Source of the DNA: Pseudomonadota bacterium
Lineage (GTDB): Bacteria; Bdellovibrionota; UBA1018; CAIMNF01
DNA: 64,000 nucleotides
Direction of reading: 5' to 3'
NCBI GenBank assembly: GCA_027491115.1
Contig: JAIXWV010000027.1
Span: 1-64,000 of the forward strand
Shown: positions 1-7,562 of the stretch, piece after piece
How the letters are laid out: each line of letters begins with the position of its first letter
Numbering within the stretch: position 1 is the first letter of the stretch
Program-made: the position numbers and the translations under genes
The notes under the pieces: generated by a model
What the model saw: only the letters and a program-made list of their open reading frames with translations
Databases searched by the model: none
What the model was told of the DNA's origin: nothing

Positions 1-54
1 GTGCACAACCAAGAAGCCTGAGGGCTTGATCGATCACCTGTCCATCTACCTGCG

Positions 55-492
55 TTACCACAATACGGTTTTGATTCGTTCTTGAACCAGGGCTTCAGGC
101 GAAGCCAAAGGGGGCAGTTGGTGGGAGTTGGAGCAAAGCAATCGAGCCCCCTCCAGAAACCCATCCAATCCAAATGGCTTCTCAAAAACAATCCTCACAC
201 CCGCCCCAAACACAGTATCCCGACACAAGTTCGGCTCCGATGCCGTCATCAACGCAAATGGAAGTTCCAGTTCGCAGTTCTTCATCCGAGCGAGGAGCTC
301 TAAGCCAGTTCCTTGGGCGAGCTGATCCTCGCAGATCACGGCATCGATCGTCTCACTAGCGAGGGTCTCCAAGGCATCCTTGATGGTGCCGGCACTGAAA
401 ACCTTGCATCTGAGAAGATTGAGAGAATCTTCGAGGATTTCTCTCATTAATGGATCTTGATCTACCACCAGAATGGATCTTCCGTTCAACAT
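55..492 (-). CDS. Single-domain response-regulator-like protein with Glu at the phospho site
   Basis: A 145-residue protein made of one receiver (CheY-like) fold and a short C-terminal tail, with no output domain. The acidic pocket near residues 10-13 (VVDQD), the Thr in LMTA and the Lys in FEKPF are present. Aligned without gaps on GLELL against the receiver at 30124, the phosphorylatable Asp is replaced by Glu (VICED against VLTDH). Glu here often mimics the phosphorylated state, so the protein may be constitutively active; that is inference. An inverted repeat lies 63 bases before its start. A weak hairpin at 14-27 without a clear T tract follows the stop. The partner is unknown and no kinase lies nearby. 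Confidence 0.85.
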   Translation of the reverse strand: MLNGRSILVVDQDPLMREILEDSLNLLRCKVFSAGTIKDALETLASETIDAVICEDQLAQGTGLELLARMKNCELELPFALMTASEPNLCRDTVFGAGVRIVFEKPFGLDGFLEGARLLCSNSHQLPPLASPEALVQERIKTVLW

Positions 493-554
493 GGCGCGGA
501 TCCTAACATGATGTAGGCGATGAATTAAGCATGAACATGTTTCGATGCGACGAG

Positions 555-574
555 TTCACAATATTTTTTGTGAA
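555..574. promoter_or_regulatory. Inverted repeat, possible operator
   Basis: Two perfect 7-base arms, TTCACAA and TTGTGAA, flank a 6-base AT spacer. It lies between the microprotein gene ending at 641 and the receiver gene starting at 492, both on the minus strand. It could be an operator for the receiver gene or a weak hairpin after the microprotein. The regulator is not identifiable. Confidence 0.4.
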
Positions 575-640
575 AAACGCAACGCACTTCCGTTTCGTTT
601 TGCTTCACGGGTCCAGTTGTCCCTCATCGGGCGGATCCGC

Positions 641-730
641 TCATGAGTTGTGACTAGCGATCCAGATCAATCCTCCGAAATAAATCCCAACAAATGCAGT
701 CAAACCGTAGACAATCCACTCAGCGCTCAT
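641..730 (-). CDS. 29-residue single-pass membrane microprotein
   Basis: A short open frame encodes MSAEWIVYGLTAFVGIYFGG followed by LIWIASHNS. It is one hydrophobic helix (about residues 5-25) with short polar ends. A strong ribosome-binding site (AAAGGAGG) sits 5 bases before the ATG, which is the main reason to call it real. A Crp/Fnr-type palindrome lies about 75 bases upstream. Size, topology and apparent redox-type control resemble small subunits of respiratory oxidases (CydX, CcoQ or CcoS-like), but no oxidase genes are nearby and sequence similarity was not tested. It is too short for routine gene calling. Confidence 0.6.
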   Translation of the reverse strand: MSAEWIVYGLTAFVGIYFGGLIWIASHNS

Positions 731-803
731 AGTGCCTCCTTTGGCGATTCTGAGTACAGTTTATCGGCGGATTTCCGTATGTGTGATGACGGTCGCTGAA
801 AAC

Positions 804-823
804 ATTATGATCCAGATCATAAT
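804..823. promoter_or_regulatory. Crp/Fnr-family-type palindrome
   Basis: Nine-base perfect arms (ATTATGATC and GATCATAAT) flank the dinucleotide CA. The core TGAT-N4-ATCA matches the Fnr/Dnr consensus TTGAT-N4-ATCAA except at the outermost positions. It lies 74 bases upstream of the microprotein start on the minus strand and 175 bases upstream of the ABA4-like gene on the plus strand, so it could control either or both. Confidence 0.55.
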
Positions 824-997
824 TGGCTCAGAACGGTCATGATCACTGTTTCCATTGAGAGAGAGGTGAATCGGGAGTCCTCGGTAGAGGCTAAAGTTGA
901 AACGGTATGGTTTTTAGTCGTGTATTTTTTTGTTTTGTTCGTAGGGGATGTCGCTACACTGAATGGATCCATTCAATTCTCGAGGTGGGGTGATTGC

Positions 998-1444
998 ATG
1001 AAATCTGCGGAGTTTTTGTTTACGATCGGAAATGCTTTGATTCTTCCGTGTTGGGCTTTGATTATTTTTTTTCCCCGCTCTAGGGTCACCGATCGGGTTT
1101 TCAGACGGTCCGGTTTTTCCCCATTACACCTTCTTGCCTTGATTTATGTATTGGCGGTGGTTCCGGCCCTATTGGCATCTCCCGAGGCTCTGGTGGCGTT
1201 GGCCCGACCCACTCTCGAAGGGGTAATGGCATTGCTGGGCACGGAGTCCGGGGCCGCAGCGGGATGGATCCACTACTTGTGCTTCGACCTTTTTGTCGGA
1301 GTCACGGTTTGGAAAACGGCTGCTGAAAGGGCGCACAGTTTTTTGTGGGTCAGTCCGATTTTGGCGATGGTGCTCATGTTGGGACCTCTGGGTTGGCTTT
1401 GTTACGAGGTGACTTCAAAGGTGGTGTCGTGGCGCAAGAGTTGA
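998..1444 (+). CDS. ABA4-like (DUF4281) integral membrane protein
   Basis: A 148-residue protein with about four hydrophobic segments. The GWIHYLCFDLFVG stretch in the second half matches the hallmark of the ABA4-like family, whose plant members act in neoxanthin synthesis; bacterial roles are not established. The frame is open upstream to an ATG at 839, but the start at 998 is preferred: it has a GAGGTGGGG ribosome-binding site, gives the family's usual length (about 150) and starts at the first membrane segment. Its end overlaps the next gene by 16 bases, which suggests co-translation. Confidence 0.7.
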   Translation: MKSAEFLFTIGNALILPCWALIIFFPRSRVTDRVFRRSGFSPLHLLALIYVLAVVPALLASPEALVALARPTLEGVMALLGTESGAAAGWIHYLCFDLFVGVTVWKTAAERAHSFLWVSPILAMVLMLGPLGWLCYEVTSKVVSWRKS

Positions 1445-1941
1445 TCTCAGTCTCCAAGAGTGAAGTATTGAAGGGTCTGCTGGACCGGTTGGCCTCTGAG
1501 ATTGCCGGTCTCACCGCAAGTGCCCGATCTGCCCATCAGGCTGCTACCCACGAGGAGTCCAAAGCCGAGGATCGTCACGATACCTTTGCTATTGAAGCGT
1601 CTTATCTTGCGGCCGGTCAGTCGGCCCGCGTACTCGAGCTTGAGAAAGTGCGAGGTGAGGTCGAGGGCTACTTAGCCGGCTTCACCCCTTCGGATCGCAT
1701 CGCTCCGGGGTGTTTGGTTGGTTATCAATCAGACGAGGGGTTCCATTGGGTTCTGATGGCCAAGTCAGGGGGTGGGTTCCGGGCTCTGGTTTCTTCGTCG
1801 GTTCAGGAGAAGGTTCCGGTGCAGATCCTTTCAATTCATTCTCCGCTTGGAGGTGAGTTGCTCGGACTGAGGGTAGGGGACGATTGCGAAGTTGAGATCA
1901 AGGGTGTGGTGAAGGAATTCATGGTCCTTCGTGTCGAATGA
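1429..1941 (+). CDS. GreA/GreB-family-like transcription factor
   Basis: A 170-residue protein from a GTG start. Residues 12-80 form a charged helical stretch, as in the Gre coiled coil, with the HEESKAEDRHDT and YLAAGQSARV patterns seen in a short Gre-like family. Residues about 88-165 resemble the Gre C-terminal domain, with the SPLGGELLG signature at 138-146. Gre proteins enter the RNA polymerase secondary channel and relieve backtracked complexes. Whether this one keeps cleavage-stimulating acidic residues at the coiled-coil tip is unclear. The frame opens at 1345, deep inside the upstream gene, so the GTG at 1429 is chosen. Confidence 0.65.
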   Translation: MAQELISVSKSEVLKGLLDRLASEIAGLTASARSAHQAATHEESKAEDRHDTFAIEASYLAAGQSARVLELEKVRGEVEGYLAGFTPSDRIAPGCLVGYQSDEGFHWVLMAKSGGGFRALVSSSVQEKVPVQILSIHSPLGGELLGLRVGDDCEVEIKGVVKEFMVLRVE

Positions 1942-1962
1942 ATCCGCCTTGGGCTTATGCTG

Positions 1963-2001
1963 AAAATAAAAAGGCCCCAATGATGTACTCACGGGAGCCT
2001 T
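1963..2001 (-). terminator. Rho-independent terminator of tRNA-Ser
   Basis: On the minus strand an AAGGCTCCC arm pairs with GGGGCCTT, and the right arm runs into a T-rich tail. It lies 9 bases after the CCA end of the tRNA and also separates it from the convergent Gre-like gene. Confidence 0.75.
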
Positions 2002-2009
2002 GTTAATAA

Positions 2010-2099
2010 TGGCGGAGAGAGAGAGATTCGAACTCTCGAGGGATGTTACTCCCTGCACCCTTAGCAAGGGTGTGGTTTCGGCCACTCACCCATCTCTCC
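2010..2099 (-). tRNA. tRNA-Ser (GCT anticodon)
   Basis: Ninety bases with a 7-bp acceptor stem (GGAGAGA with TCTCTCC), G discriminator and encoded CCA. The anticodon loop reads CTTGCTAA, giving GCT, which decodes AGC/AGU. A long variable arm (GCAGGGAGTAACATCCCTC) and the TTCGAAT T-loop are typical of serine tRNA. Confidence 0.97.
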
Positions 2100-2231
2100 G
2101 CGGTCGTGTAAGCACGGTATCAAAGCTTCTGAAAGGGTGCAAAAGCAAATTTATCCGCACAGAGGCGCTGCGTTAATTGGGAGCCGGCTTGCGAGGTTGC
2201 ACGGGGCTTTCGCCTCCCGTACCATAAAGAG

Positions 2232-2858
2232 ATGCTGAAAACATTTCCCTGCCTTGCGGTTTTTTCACTGTTTTTCATCAACCCGACAGCGAACGCGGAT
2301 TCGTCCAAGTGGTGTATCGATCCGGCTTCGGTCCAAGTGGTCTGGACCGCCTTCAAAACTACCCAGAAAGTTGGCGTGAATGGGAATTTCACCACACTCA
2401 AAGTGACCGCTCCCGGGAAAGGGGCAAAAGGCCTCAATCAACTATTGAACTCATTAATGGCTGAGATCAAGCTTGAGGGCCCGTCCTCTCTCTCCACAGG
2501 CAATCCCGGTCGGGATCAAACCCTGTTCGATCATTTTTTCAAATACATGAAAGGGCCGGTTCAGATCCAGGGTCAGGTCCGTAACGCCGAAGGAAACGAC
2601 GAGAAGGGTAACTTGATCCTCCAATTGAGCATGAATGGTAAGCGGAAGTCCGTTCCTATGGCCTGGACCCGCAATTCTGAGGGTGGATTGACCGCAACGG
2701 GGTCTCTTGATGTCCTCGATTTCGGTCTCAAGACTGCTTTTGATGATCTGCACAAGACTTGCGAGGTCCTCCACACTGGATCGGACGGAGTCTCGAAAAC
2801 ATGGTCCGAGGTGGCTCTTCAGATCCAGGCTAAGTTAATTCCGGGTTGCGGCAAGTGA
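2232..2858 (+). CDS. YceI-family periplasmic lipid-binding protein
   Basis: A 208-residue protein with a signal peptide (residues 1-22, cleavage after ANA). The mature part fits the YceI lipocalin-like beta barrel: CIDPASVQVVWTAFKTTQKVGVNGNF at the N-terminus, a central strand ending FDHFFKYM, and GSLDVLDFGL near the end. Members bind isoprenoid or similar lipids in the periplasm. The natural ligand here is unknown. It heads a densely packed run of genes extending to about 8.3 kb; the next start overlaps its stop codon. Confidence 0.8.
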   Translation: MLKTFPCLAVFSLFFINPTANADSSKWCIDPASVQVVWTAFKTTQKVGVNGNFTTLKVTAPGKGAKGLNQLLNSLMAEIKLEGPSSLSTGNPGRDQTLFDHFFKYMKGPVQIQGQVRNAEGNDEKGNLILQLSMNGKRKSVPMAWTRNSEGGLTATGSLDVLDFGLKTAFDDLHKTCEVLHTGSDGVSKTWSEVALQIQAKLIPGCGK

Positions 2859-3754
2859 TCGCTTCGTTCTCGCTACTGCACCCTTCTGAACTAGAGGCTC
2901 TTTCTCCGGAATTGACCCTGTTCATTTTTCCTGTAGGAGGCTTAGAGCAACATGGGCCTCATTTGCCGTTGGGTGTAAAGCTTCTACAGGCGGAGGAGCT
3001 CGCAAAAGCGCTTGCTACCGAGCTAGCACGGAAACTTCCTGGCTGGAATTTCATCCTCATGCCCCTCTTGCCACTGTCTGTTGACACCCACACGTCCCGG
3101 ATGGCTCTGCCGGTCAGGGCTCATGTGGTCCGGGATGCCTTGGTCGATCAGGCGGATCAGTTGAAGCGACTCGGATTCCGGAATTTCATCAGTGTGAGTT
3201 CCCATTTGACTCCGCGACAACTTACGGCACTTGAAGATGCTGCACGGTTGGTCACTTCAGGATGGTTCGGTGGTGGGCGTGCGCAGATGGTGTCCGTTTC
3301 GAGTGCTCTCATCGACTCGTCCGAACTGTGGAACTCACCCGTGCTGTCCTTACCCAAGGAACACGGTGGTGAAAGGGATACGGGGTTCATCCTTCATCAT
3401 CACCCGGACTCGGTCGTTACGGGGTCTGTTTCCTTGCCGGCAATTCCGTCACCCAAGGCATCTCCGTCTCGCCTGATCCGCTTTCTCCGTCATGAAGTGG
3501 ATGGTTACTGGGGGGCGCCGTCGACTGCCAGTGCTTCAGATAGTCTGCGACTCATGATCCGGGATGCGGAGATCCTGGCCACGCGGCTTTTGCCCTGGCT
3601 CGAGCGTTCCGAGGGAAAAAAGCAGTTTCTTTCTGCCTATGGCCGTTTTCCAGTGAATGGCAGTTTTTTCAAGGCCTATCTCCTTGCCGCGATTTTTTTC
3701 GTGATCATGACTTTCTGGGTGCTCTGGAGCATGAAAGATGTATTCGAGCCTTAA
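2855..3754 (+). CDS. Degenerate creatininase-family protein with C-terminal membrane anchor
   Basis: About 299 residues from a GTG that overlaps the YceI stop by four bases (GTGA); an in-frame TTG at 2846 is the alternative. The creatininase signature is recognisable (PVGGLEQHGPHLPLG, residues 26-40), with metal ligands Glu31 and His33, but the Asp that normally follows (PLGTD) is Lys42. The family's NGHGGN loop is replaced by SSHLTP. The C-terminus carries one membrane helix (AYLLAAIFFVIMTFWVLW) followed by a short tail. Family enzymes are two-metal amidohydrolases; with a bridging ligand lost, catalysis is doubtful. The next gene also encodes a degenerate hydrolase. Confidence 0.7.
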   Translation: MIASFSLLHPSELEALSPELTLFIFPVGGLEQHGPHLPLGVKLLQAEELAKALATELARKLPGWNFILMPLLPLSVDTHTSRMALPVRAHVVRDALVDQADQLKRLGFRNFISVSSHLTPRQLTALEDAARLVTSGWFGGGRAQMVSVSSALIDSSELWNSPVLSLPKEHGGERDTGFILHHHPDSVVTGSVSLPAIPSPKASPSRLIRFLRHEVDGYWGAPSTASASDSLRLMIRDAEILATRLLPWLERSEGKKQFLSAYGRFPVNGSFFKAYLLAAIFFVIMTFWVLWSMKDVFEP

Positions 3755-4502
3755 GTCGATTATTGCTACGGTCCTCATCTCGATGCTGTGGTCTTGTGCA
3801 ACACCTCCGGCGCCAAAGACGCTCAGCTTAAAGGAACAGATCGAGGTGGATACGGTCCGCGCTCGAGATCTCACTGTGGAGTTCATGGATCGGGTTGCGT
3901 TCCGTCAGTGGAGCAGTGCTGAGCTTTTTTTACTTCGGATTGCGGACTCGCTGTCTAAAGAGGCCCAGGGCTTTCCAATTCAAAGTCTCAGTGTCCGAAT
4001 TCACATCGCTCAACCCCCAGCGGGTGATGTGAGTTATGCGTTCCCGGGGGCTCTCATTTCGCTACCTGATGTCTGGGTACGCAGTGTGGAATATGAGAAT
4101 GAGTTGGCCGCAGTGATTGCATATCAAATGGCCCATCTTGTGCGTCGGAGTCTTGCCATCCATGTGGAGGAGCAGGCGATCAGGCCCGTTCCGGTACCAC
4201 CGGTACTCTTCGGCTCGGGGAGTGTGTTTGAGTTTCGTCGCGAGGAGCGTGCTTCCGCAATCCGGCTTGCGGTCAGGATGCTTTATCGAGCCGGGTATGA
4301 CACCCGCGGAATGGCGTCAATTTTTCAGCGGGCTCCCGCACTCTTTGGAAATCCCGATTCCGAATCGTTGAAAAAAGAAGTAGAATTCAATATCAAGGAG
4401 GCTCAGCGAGCTTCGAGTGAGCTGCTTCCTGCGATCAAACCGGTGGTCAGGAGTCCGGAGTTCATCCGGTTCAAGAAAGACCTGGAGCGGGTGAAGTCAT
4501 GA
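3738..4502 (+). CDS. Lipoprotein with inactivated M48 metallopeptidase-like domain
   Basis: 254 residues with a lipoprotein signal ending in LWSC (Cys20). Residues about 85-235 follow the M48 (BepA/YfgC-like) pattern: a strand with AFPGALISLPDVWV, then ELAAVIAYQMAHLVRR, then RMLYRAGYDTRGM. In active M48 enzymes the helix reads HExxH; here it is Tyr129-Gln130-x-x-His133, so one zinc ligand and the catalytic Glu are lost. It is therefore likely a pseudopeptidase, perhaps a scaffold or chaperone at the outer membrane. It overlaps the previous gene by 17 bases and the next by 4 (ATGA). Confidence 0.65.
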   Translation: MYSSLKSIIATVLISMLWSCATPPAPKTLSLKEQIEVDTVRARDLTVEFMDRVAFRQWSSAELFLLRIADSLSKEAQGFPIQSLSVRIHIAQPPAGDVSYAFPGALISLPDVWVRSVEYENELAAVIAYQMAHLVRRSLAIHVEEQAIRPVPVPPVLFGSGSVFEFRREERASAIRLAVRMLYRAGYDTRGMASIFQRAPALFGNPDSESLKKEVEFNIKEAQRASSELLPAIKPVVRSPEFIRFKKDLERVKS

Positions 4503-5569
4503 AATTCAAAGGAGTGATTCAAGCGATGGAAGCCAGAGTCGTTGAAGAGCAGGGGATGGAAAGCTTTGTCGAGCGAACTGGTGGCGTCTTATCCATCGAA
4601 AAGATGCCCGGTGACGCCAGCACTCGGAAATATTACCGCATCCGTGCCCTCGACGAGAACCAAGTTCCACGCGATTGGGTCATGATGGTCATGGAATCGT
4701 TCGAAGAGAAGGGCAAAAACATTCCTTTTCTTGCGATTCAACGTCACTTGGTCCAGGCCGGAGTCGATGTGCCTCGCGTGATGGATTTCGAGCCGAGAAA
4801 CGGCTTCATTCTGTTGGAAGATCTCGGTGACACGACTCTTTTGCGCAGACTTCAGGAAGTGGCGGGTCCCGACGAGGAGAGAGCATTGTTCGAGAAGGCG
4901 ATTGACGCACTCGTCGCACTGCATACCGGTACCGGTCCCACCCACGCAGACGATGAAACTGCACGAGCCATCGACGGATTCAGGCTCCGTTTCGATCATG
5001 AAAAACTGATGTGGGAAGTGAATTTCACCATCGAGCATTTCTACCAGAAGCATTTACAGCGGGAGTTCAAGGAGCAGGATTACAAGATCATTCAAGATGG
5101 CTTCAGCCGGATTTGCTCAGAGCTTGCGGCCGAACCGACTGTATTCACCCATCGGGATTACCATAGCCGCAACGTCATGGTGTCGCCTGAGGGCAGGTTC
5201 GTGATGATCGATTTCCAAGATGCCCGAATGGGTCCCTGTCAATACGATCTTGCCTCGCTCCTTCGTGATAGCTATTACCAACTGGACGAGAGCCAGATCA
5301 AGAGATTGACCGGTTATTATTTCGCCCGAATGAAGGAAGCTGGCGCCGATCTCGGTGACTCCGAGCACTTTCAACGTATGTTCGACCTGATGTCGGTCCA
5401 ACGGAATTTCAAGGCTATCGGTAGCTTCGCCTCTTTTTTGAACCGCCGTGGGAATCCGGCCTACCTCAAATTCATTGGCAATACCTTCGAGAACATCCGC
5501 AGGAATCTTCTGAAGTATCCCGAATTCCGCGAATTGCGTGAGGTTCTGTATCACTACTACTATTTCTAG
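4499..5569 (+). CDS. amgK: AmgK-like amino-sugar kinase (anomeric MurNAc/GlcNAc kinase)
   Basis: 356 residues of the aminoglycoside-phosphotransferase fold. Key matches to AmgK are GDASTRKYYRI near residue 38, ILLEDLGDTTL, the catalytic-loop FTHRDYHSRNVM, the metal-binding segment MIDFQDARMGPCQYDLASLLRD, and SVQRNFKAIGSFA. AmgK phosphorylates the anomeric hydroxyl of MurNAc or GlcNAc in the shortcut recycling pathway that bypasses GlcN-6-P. It is directly followed by the MurU partner, overlapping by 32 bases if the longer start is used. An extra N-terminal segment of about 30 residues precedes the usual beginning. The MupP phosphatase is not in this window. Confidence 0.85.
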   Translation: MKFKGVIQAMEARVVEEQGMESFVERTGGVLSIEKMPGDASTRKYYRIRALDENQVPRDWVMMVMESFEEKGKNIPFLAIQRHLVQAGVDVPRVMDFEPRNGFILLEDLGDTTLLRRLQEVAGPDEERALFEKAIDALVALHTGTGPTHADDETARAIDGFRLRFDHEKLMWEVNFTIEHFYQKHLQREFKEQDYKIIQDGFSRICSELAAEPTVFTHRDYHSRNVMVSPEGRFVMIDFQDARMGPCQYDLASLLRDSYYQLDESQIKRLTGYYFARMKEAGADLGDSEHFQRMFDLMSVQRNFKAIGSFASFLNRRGNPAYLKFIGNTFENIRRNLLKYPEFRELREVLYHYYYF

Positions 5570-6425
5570 TGCAATGGTGCTCGCGGCTGGTCTGGGCACC
5601 CGACTGAAACCATTCACGGACAGATTACCTAAACCGCTTTTTCCGGTGCTCGGTGTCCCGTGCATTGAATTCGCTCTCGGAAGGTTGGTGGATGCCGGTG
5701 TGCGGGATTTGGTGGTCAATGTACACGCTCATGCGGACCAGCTTGAATCGTGGCTTCGAGTCAATCTCCCTCCTGTCCTGAGGTTGGCCATCAGTGATGA
5801 GCGCAAGAACCTACTCGGGAGTGCAGGAGGATTCCGTCAGGCTTTGAGCCTCATTCCCGGGGAGCGTTTTTTCTCGATGAATGCTGATGTCATTCATTTC
5901 GCCTCTCTTGATGTTTTGGCAACCGTCCATGAGCGGGCGAATCGGGAGCAGGGAGTCTGGATGACCCTCGTGCTCAATCGTGGGAGCGCACTCCGTGGGG
6001 TGGAGGGGGCATATAGGGAAATCATCGTAGATGAAGCTTCCGGACTGATCACCGGATTCGGAGAAAAGAAAGTGGGCGTGCCATTTTATTCTGGAACCGC
6101 GGTTTTCGAAAAAGCCGCTTTTTCCCCCCTTCAGCCGGGTGTCCCCGCTGAGTTCGTACCGGATGTGCTGGAACCGGCGATTCGGCTCGGCAAGGTTGCG
6201 TTTGTTTTCGCGGAGGATCTGTGGATCGATATTGGTAGCCCAGAGCTATGGGTGCATGCGCAGGAACACCTGCGTCACGCGATTCTCACAGACCGGATTC
6301 AGGGTGCCCTGAGGGCCCGTTTGGAAACAGCCGATCCCACCTGCGGGGGTCGATTCGACCTTGGCAAAAACAGGATCCGGATGGACGATATCGAATATGA
6401 GATTGCGGGTGTTCGGGATTCCTAG
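5538..6425 (+). CDS. murU: MurU-like N-acetylmuramate-1-phosphate uridylyltransferase
   Basis: A nucleotidyltransferase of the sugar-1-phosphate family with MVLAAGLGTRLKPFTDRLPK at its N-terminus, FFSMNADVIHF near the middle (metal-binding Asp) and WIDIGSPELW at the end. MurU makes UDP-MurNAc from MurNAc-1-phosphate, completing the AmgK-MurU route from turnover products to UDP-MurNAc without de novo MurA/MurB steps. Such cells can be partly insensitive to fosfomycin. The start is uncertain: GTG at 5538 overlaps amgK, while ATG at 5574 begins directly at MVLAAG; neither has a good ribosome-binding site, consistent with coupling. Confidence 0.85.
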   Translation: MRFCITTTISSAMVLAAGLGTRLKPFTDRLPKPLFPVLGVPCIEFALGRLVDAGVRDLVVNVHAHADQLESWLRVNLPPVLRLAISDERKNLLGSAGGFRQALSLIPGERFFSMNADVIHFASLDVLATVHERANREQGVWMTLVLNRGSALRGVEGAYREIIVDEASGLITGFGEKKVGVPFYSGTAVFEKAAFSPLQPGVPAEFVPDVLEPAIRLGKVAFVFAEDLWIDIGSPELWVHAQEHLRHAILTDRIQGALRARLETADPTCGGRFDLGKNRIRMDDIEYEIAGVRDS

Positions 6426-7086
6426 GCTGCTCTTGATCGGTTACGGTCTGTTCCCCTGGATCATCTGGGCTGGTTTCCACCTGTCGTCGATTCTGTACCG
6501 GCGCGAGGATGCGTGGTGGGCCTCAGGTCTCGGTCTTTTTTTCTGTGCAGGATTCGTGTACTTCTTCCGGAGAGGAGGATTTTGGATCCGCTACACATGG
6601 GCCGGGTTGGTGCTACTGGAGCTGCTCTGGGAGATCGTTCCGGCCGTTTCTGAGCGGGATTTCGCCTCGATCGCCGGCATTCTTGGTGCACTTCTCGTGG
6701 GTGTTGCCATGGCGATCTGGCTCGAGCGCAAAGTCGGTTCTGCTTCCTTGAACCCCGGGGCTTTTTGGTTCGAAGGTGAATTGAAGTCGATTCCCAGGAT
6801 CCGGGCGCGTATACGCTCAGGAGACCTCTGGCTTCAAGCCAGGATTCGCAAAATAGACGAGCGCGGCCTTTTTTTGTTGCAAGAGGCCACCTTCGGGGTT
6901 CGGGCCGGGCAGTTCCTCGAGTTTGAACTCGAACATGAGGGCCAGAAAGTTGGAGGAGAGGGGCGGGTCGTCGCTTTTTTTATGGATGCACTACCTGGTT
7001 TGGGTCTTCAGTTTTTACCCAAAGACCTTTATCATTTTCAACAGTACACAGCGTTGGTCAGGCGCTTGAGAGGAGAGGGACTTTGA
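6397..7086 (+). CDS. Membrane protein with PilZ-like C-terminal domain
   Basis: 229 residues from ATG 6397 (the frame opens with TTG at 6361; both lie inside murU). Three or four membrane helices occupy residues 5-115. The soluble part from about residue 125 resembles a PilZ barrel: RIRARIRSGDLWLQARIRKIDERGLFL, then EFELEHEGQ, GRVVAFF and GLGLQFL. The canonical c-di-GMP motifs RxxxR and DxSxxG are not clearly kept (IDERGLFL in place of the second), so binding is uncertain. It overlaps the following lipoprotein start by four bases. Confidence 0.5.
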   Translation: MRLRVFGIPRLLLIGYGLFPWIIWAGFHLSSILYRREDAWWASGLGLFFCAGFVYFFRRGGFWIRYTWAGLVLLELLWEIVPAVSERDFASIAGILGALLVGVAMAIWLERKVGSASLNPGAFWFEGELKSIPRIRARIRSGDLWLQARIRKIDERGLFLLQEATFGVRAGQFLEFELEHEGQKVGGEGRVVAFFMDALPGLGLQFLPKDLYHFQQYTALVRRLRGEGL

Positions 7087-7562
7087 GATTCCCCTTTAGG
7101 ATTCGGTGTTGGAACGGGTTGGGGGCTTTCTTTTTGCTCCTGTTGGCGACTGCATGTACCCGTGACTCTGAAGAGTCGACGCCGGTTCGCACTCTAGAAC
7201 AGTATGTGAGGACTAGCTTCCAGGCCACTGGCATCCAGGACAAACGGGTGATGGAGAGTCTTTTGACCGGCGATACCCGTTCCAGACTAGAAGCCTGGAA
7301 CGATGAGCAGTTCCAGCGGGCTTTTGTCGAGCAAAAGAAGACCTTCAAAGAACTGAAGATTCTTGAAAATCGTAAGGTGTCTCCTCAAGAAGTCATCCTC
7401 GTTTACGAGCTTTCCTACCAGCAGGGCCCCCAAGACAAGGGTGTTCGGATCACTCAGCGCAAGCTCGGGACCTTGGTTCGTGAGCAGGCGGATTGGAAAA
7501 TTAAAGAAGTTCGCAGTATCCGGGAATCGATCGAGTACCTCGAGGAGTTAAGTCTTCCGTGA
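7083..7562 (+). CDS. Small lipoprotein, unknown function
   Basis: 159 residues from a TTG start overlapping the upstream stop (TTGA). A lipoprotein signal ends in LLATAC. The rest (QYVRTSFQATGIQDKRVMES, VYELSYQQ, WKIKEVRSI) alternates helix and strands in the manner of NTF2-like or DUF4878-type lipoproteins; this fold guess is inference. It is in the same overlapping gene run as AmgK/MurU, so an envelope role is likely. Confidence 0.7.
   Translation: MRFPFRIRCWNGLGAFFLLLLATACTRDSEESTPVRTLEQYVRTSFQATGIQDKRVMESLLTGDTRSRLEAWNDEQFQRAFVEQKKTFKELKILENRKVSPQEVILVYELSYQQGPQDKGVRITQRKLGTLVREQADWKIKEVRSIRESIEYLEELSLP

Noticed and set aside
14-27. Hairpin AAGCC/GGCTT as a terminator
   Set aside because: Only five base pairs and no T tract on the relevant strand.
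658-673. A second Fnr-like sequence (GATC-CA-GATCAAT)
   Set aside because: It lies within the microprotein coding frame, only one half matches the consensus, and the bases are explained by its Leu-Ile-Trp-Ile codons.
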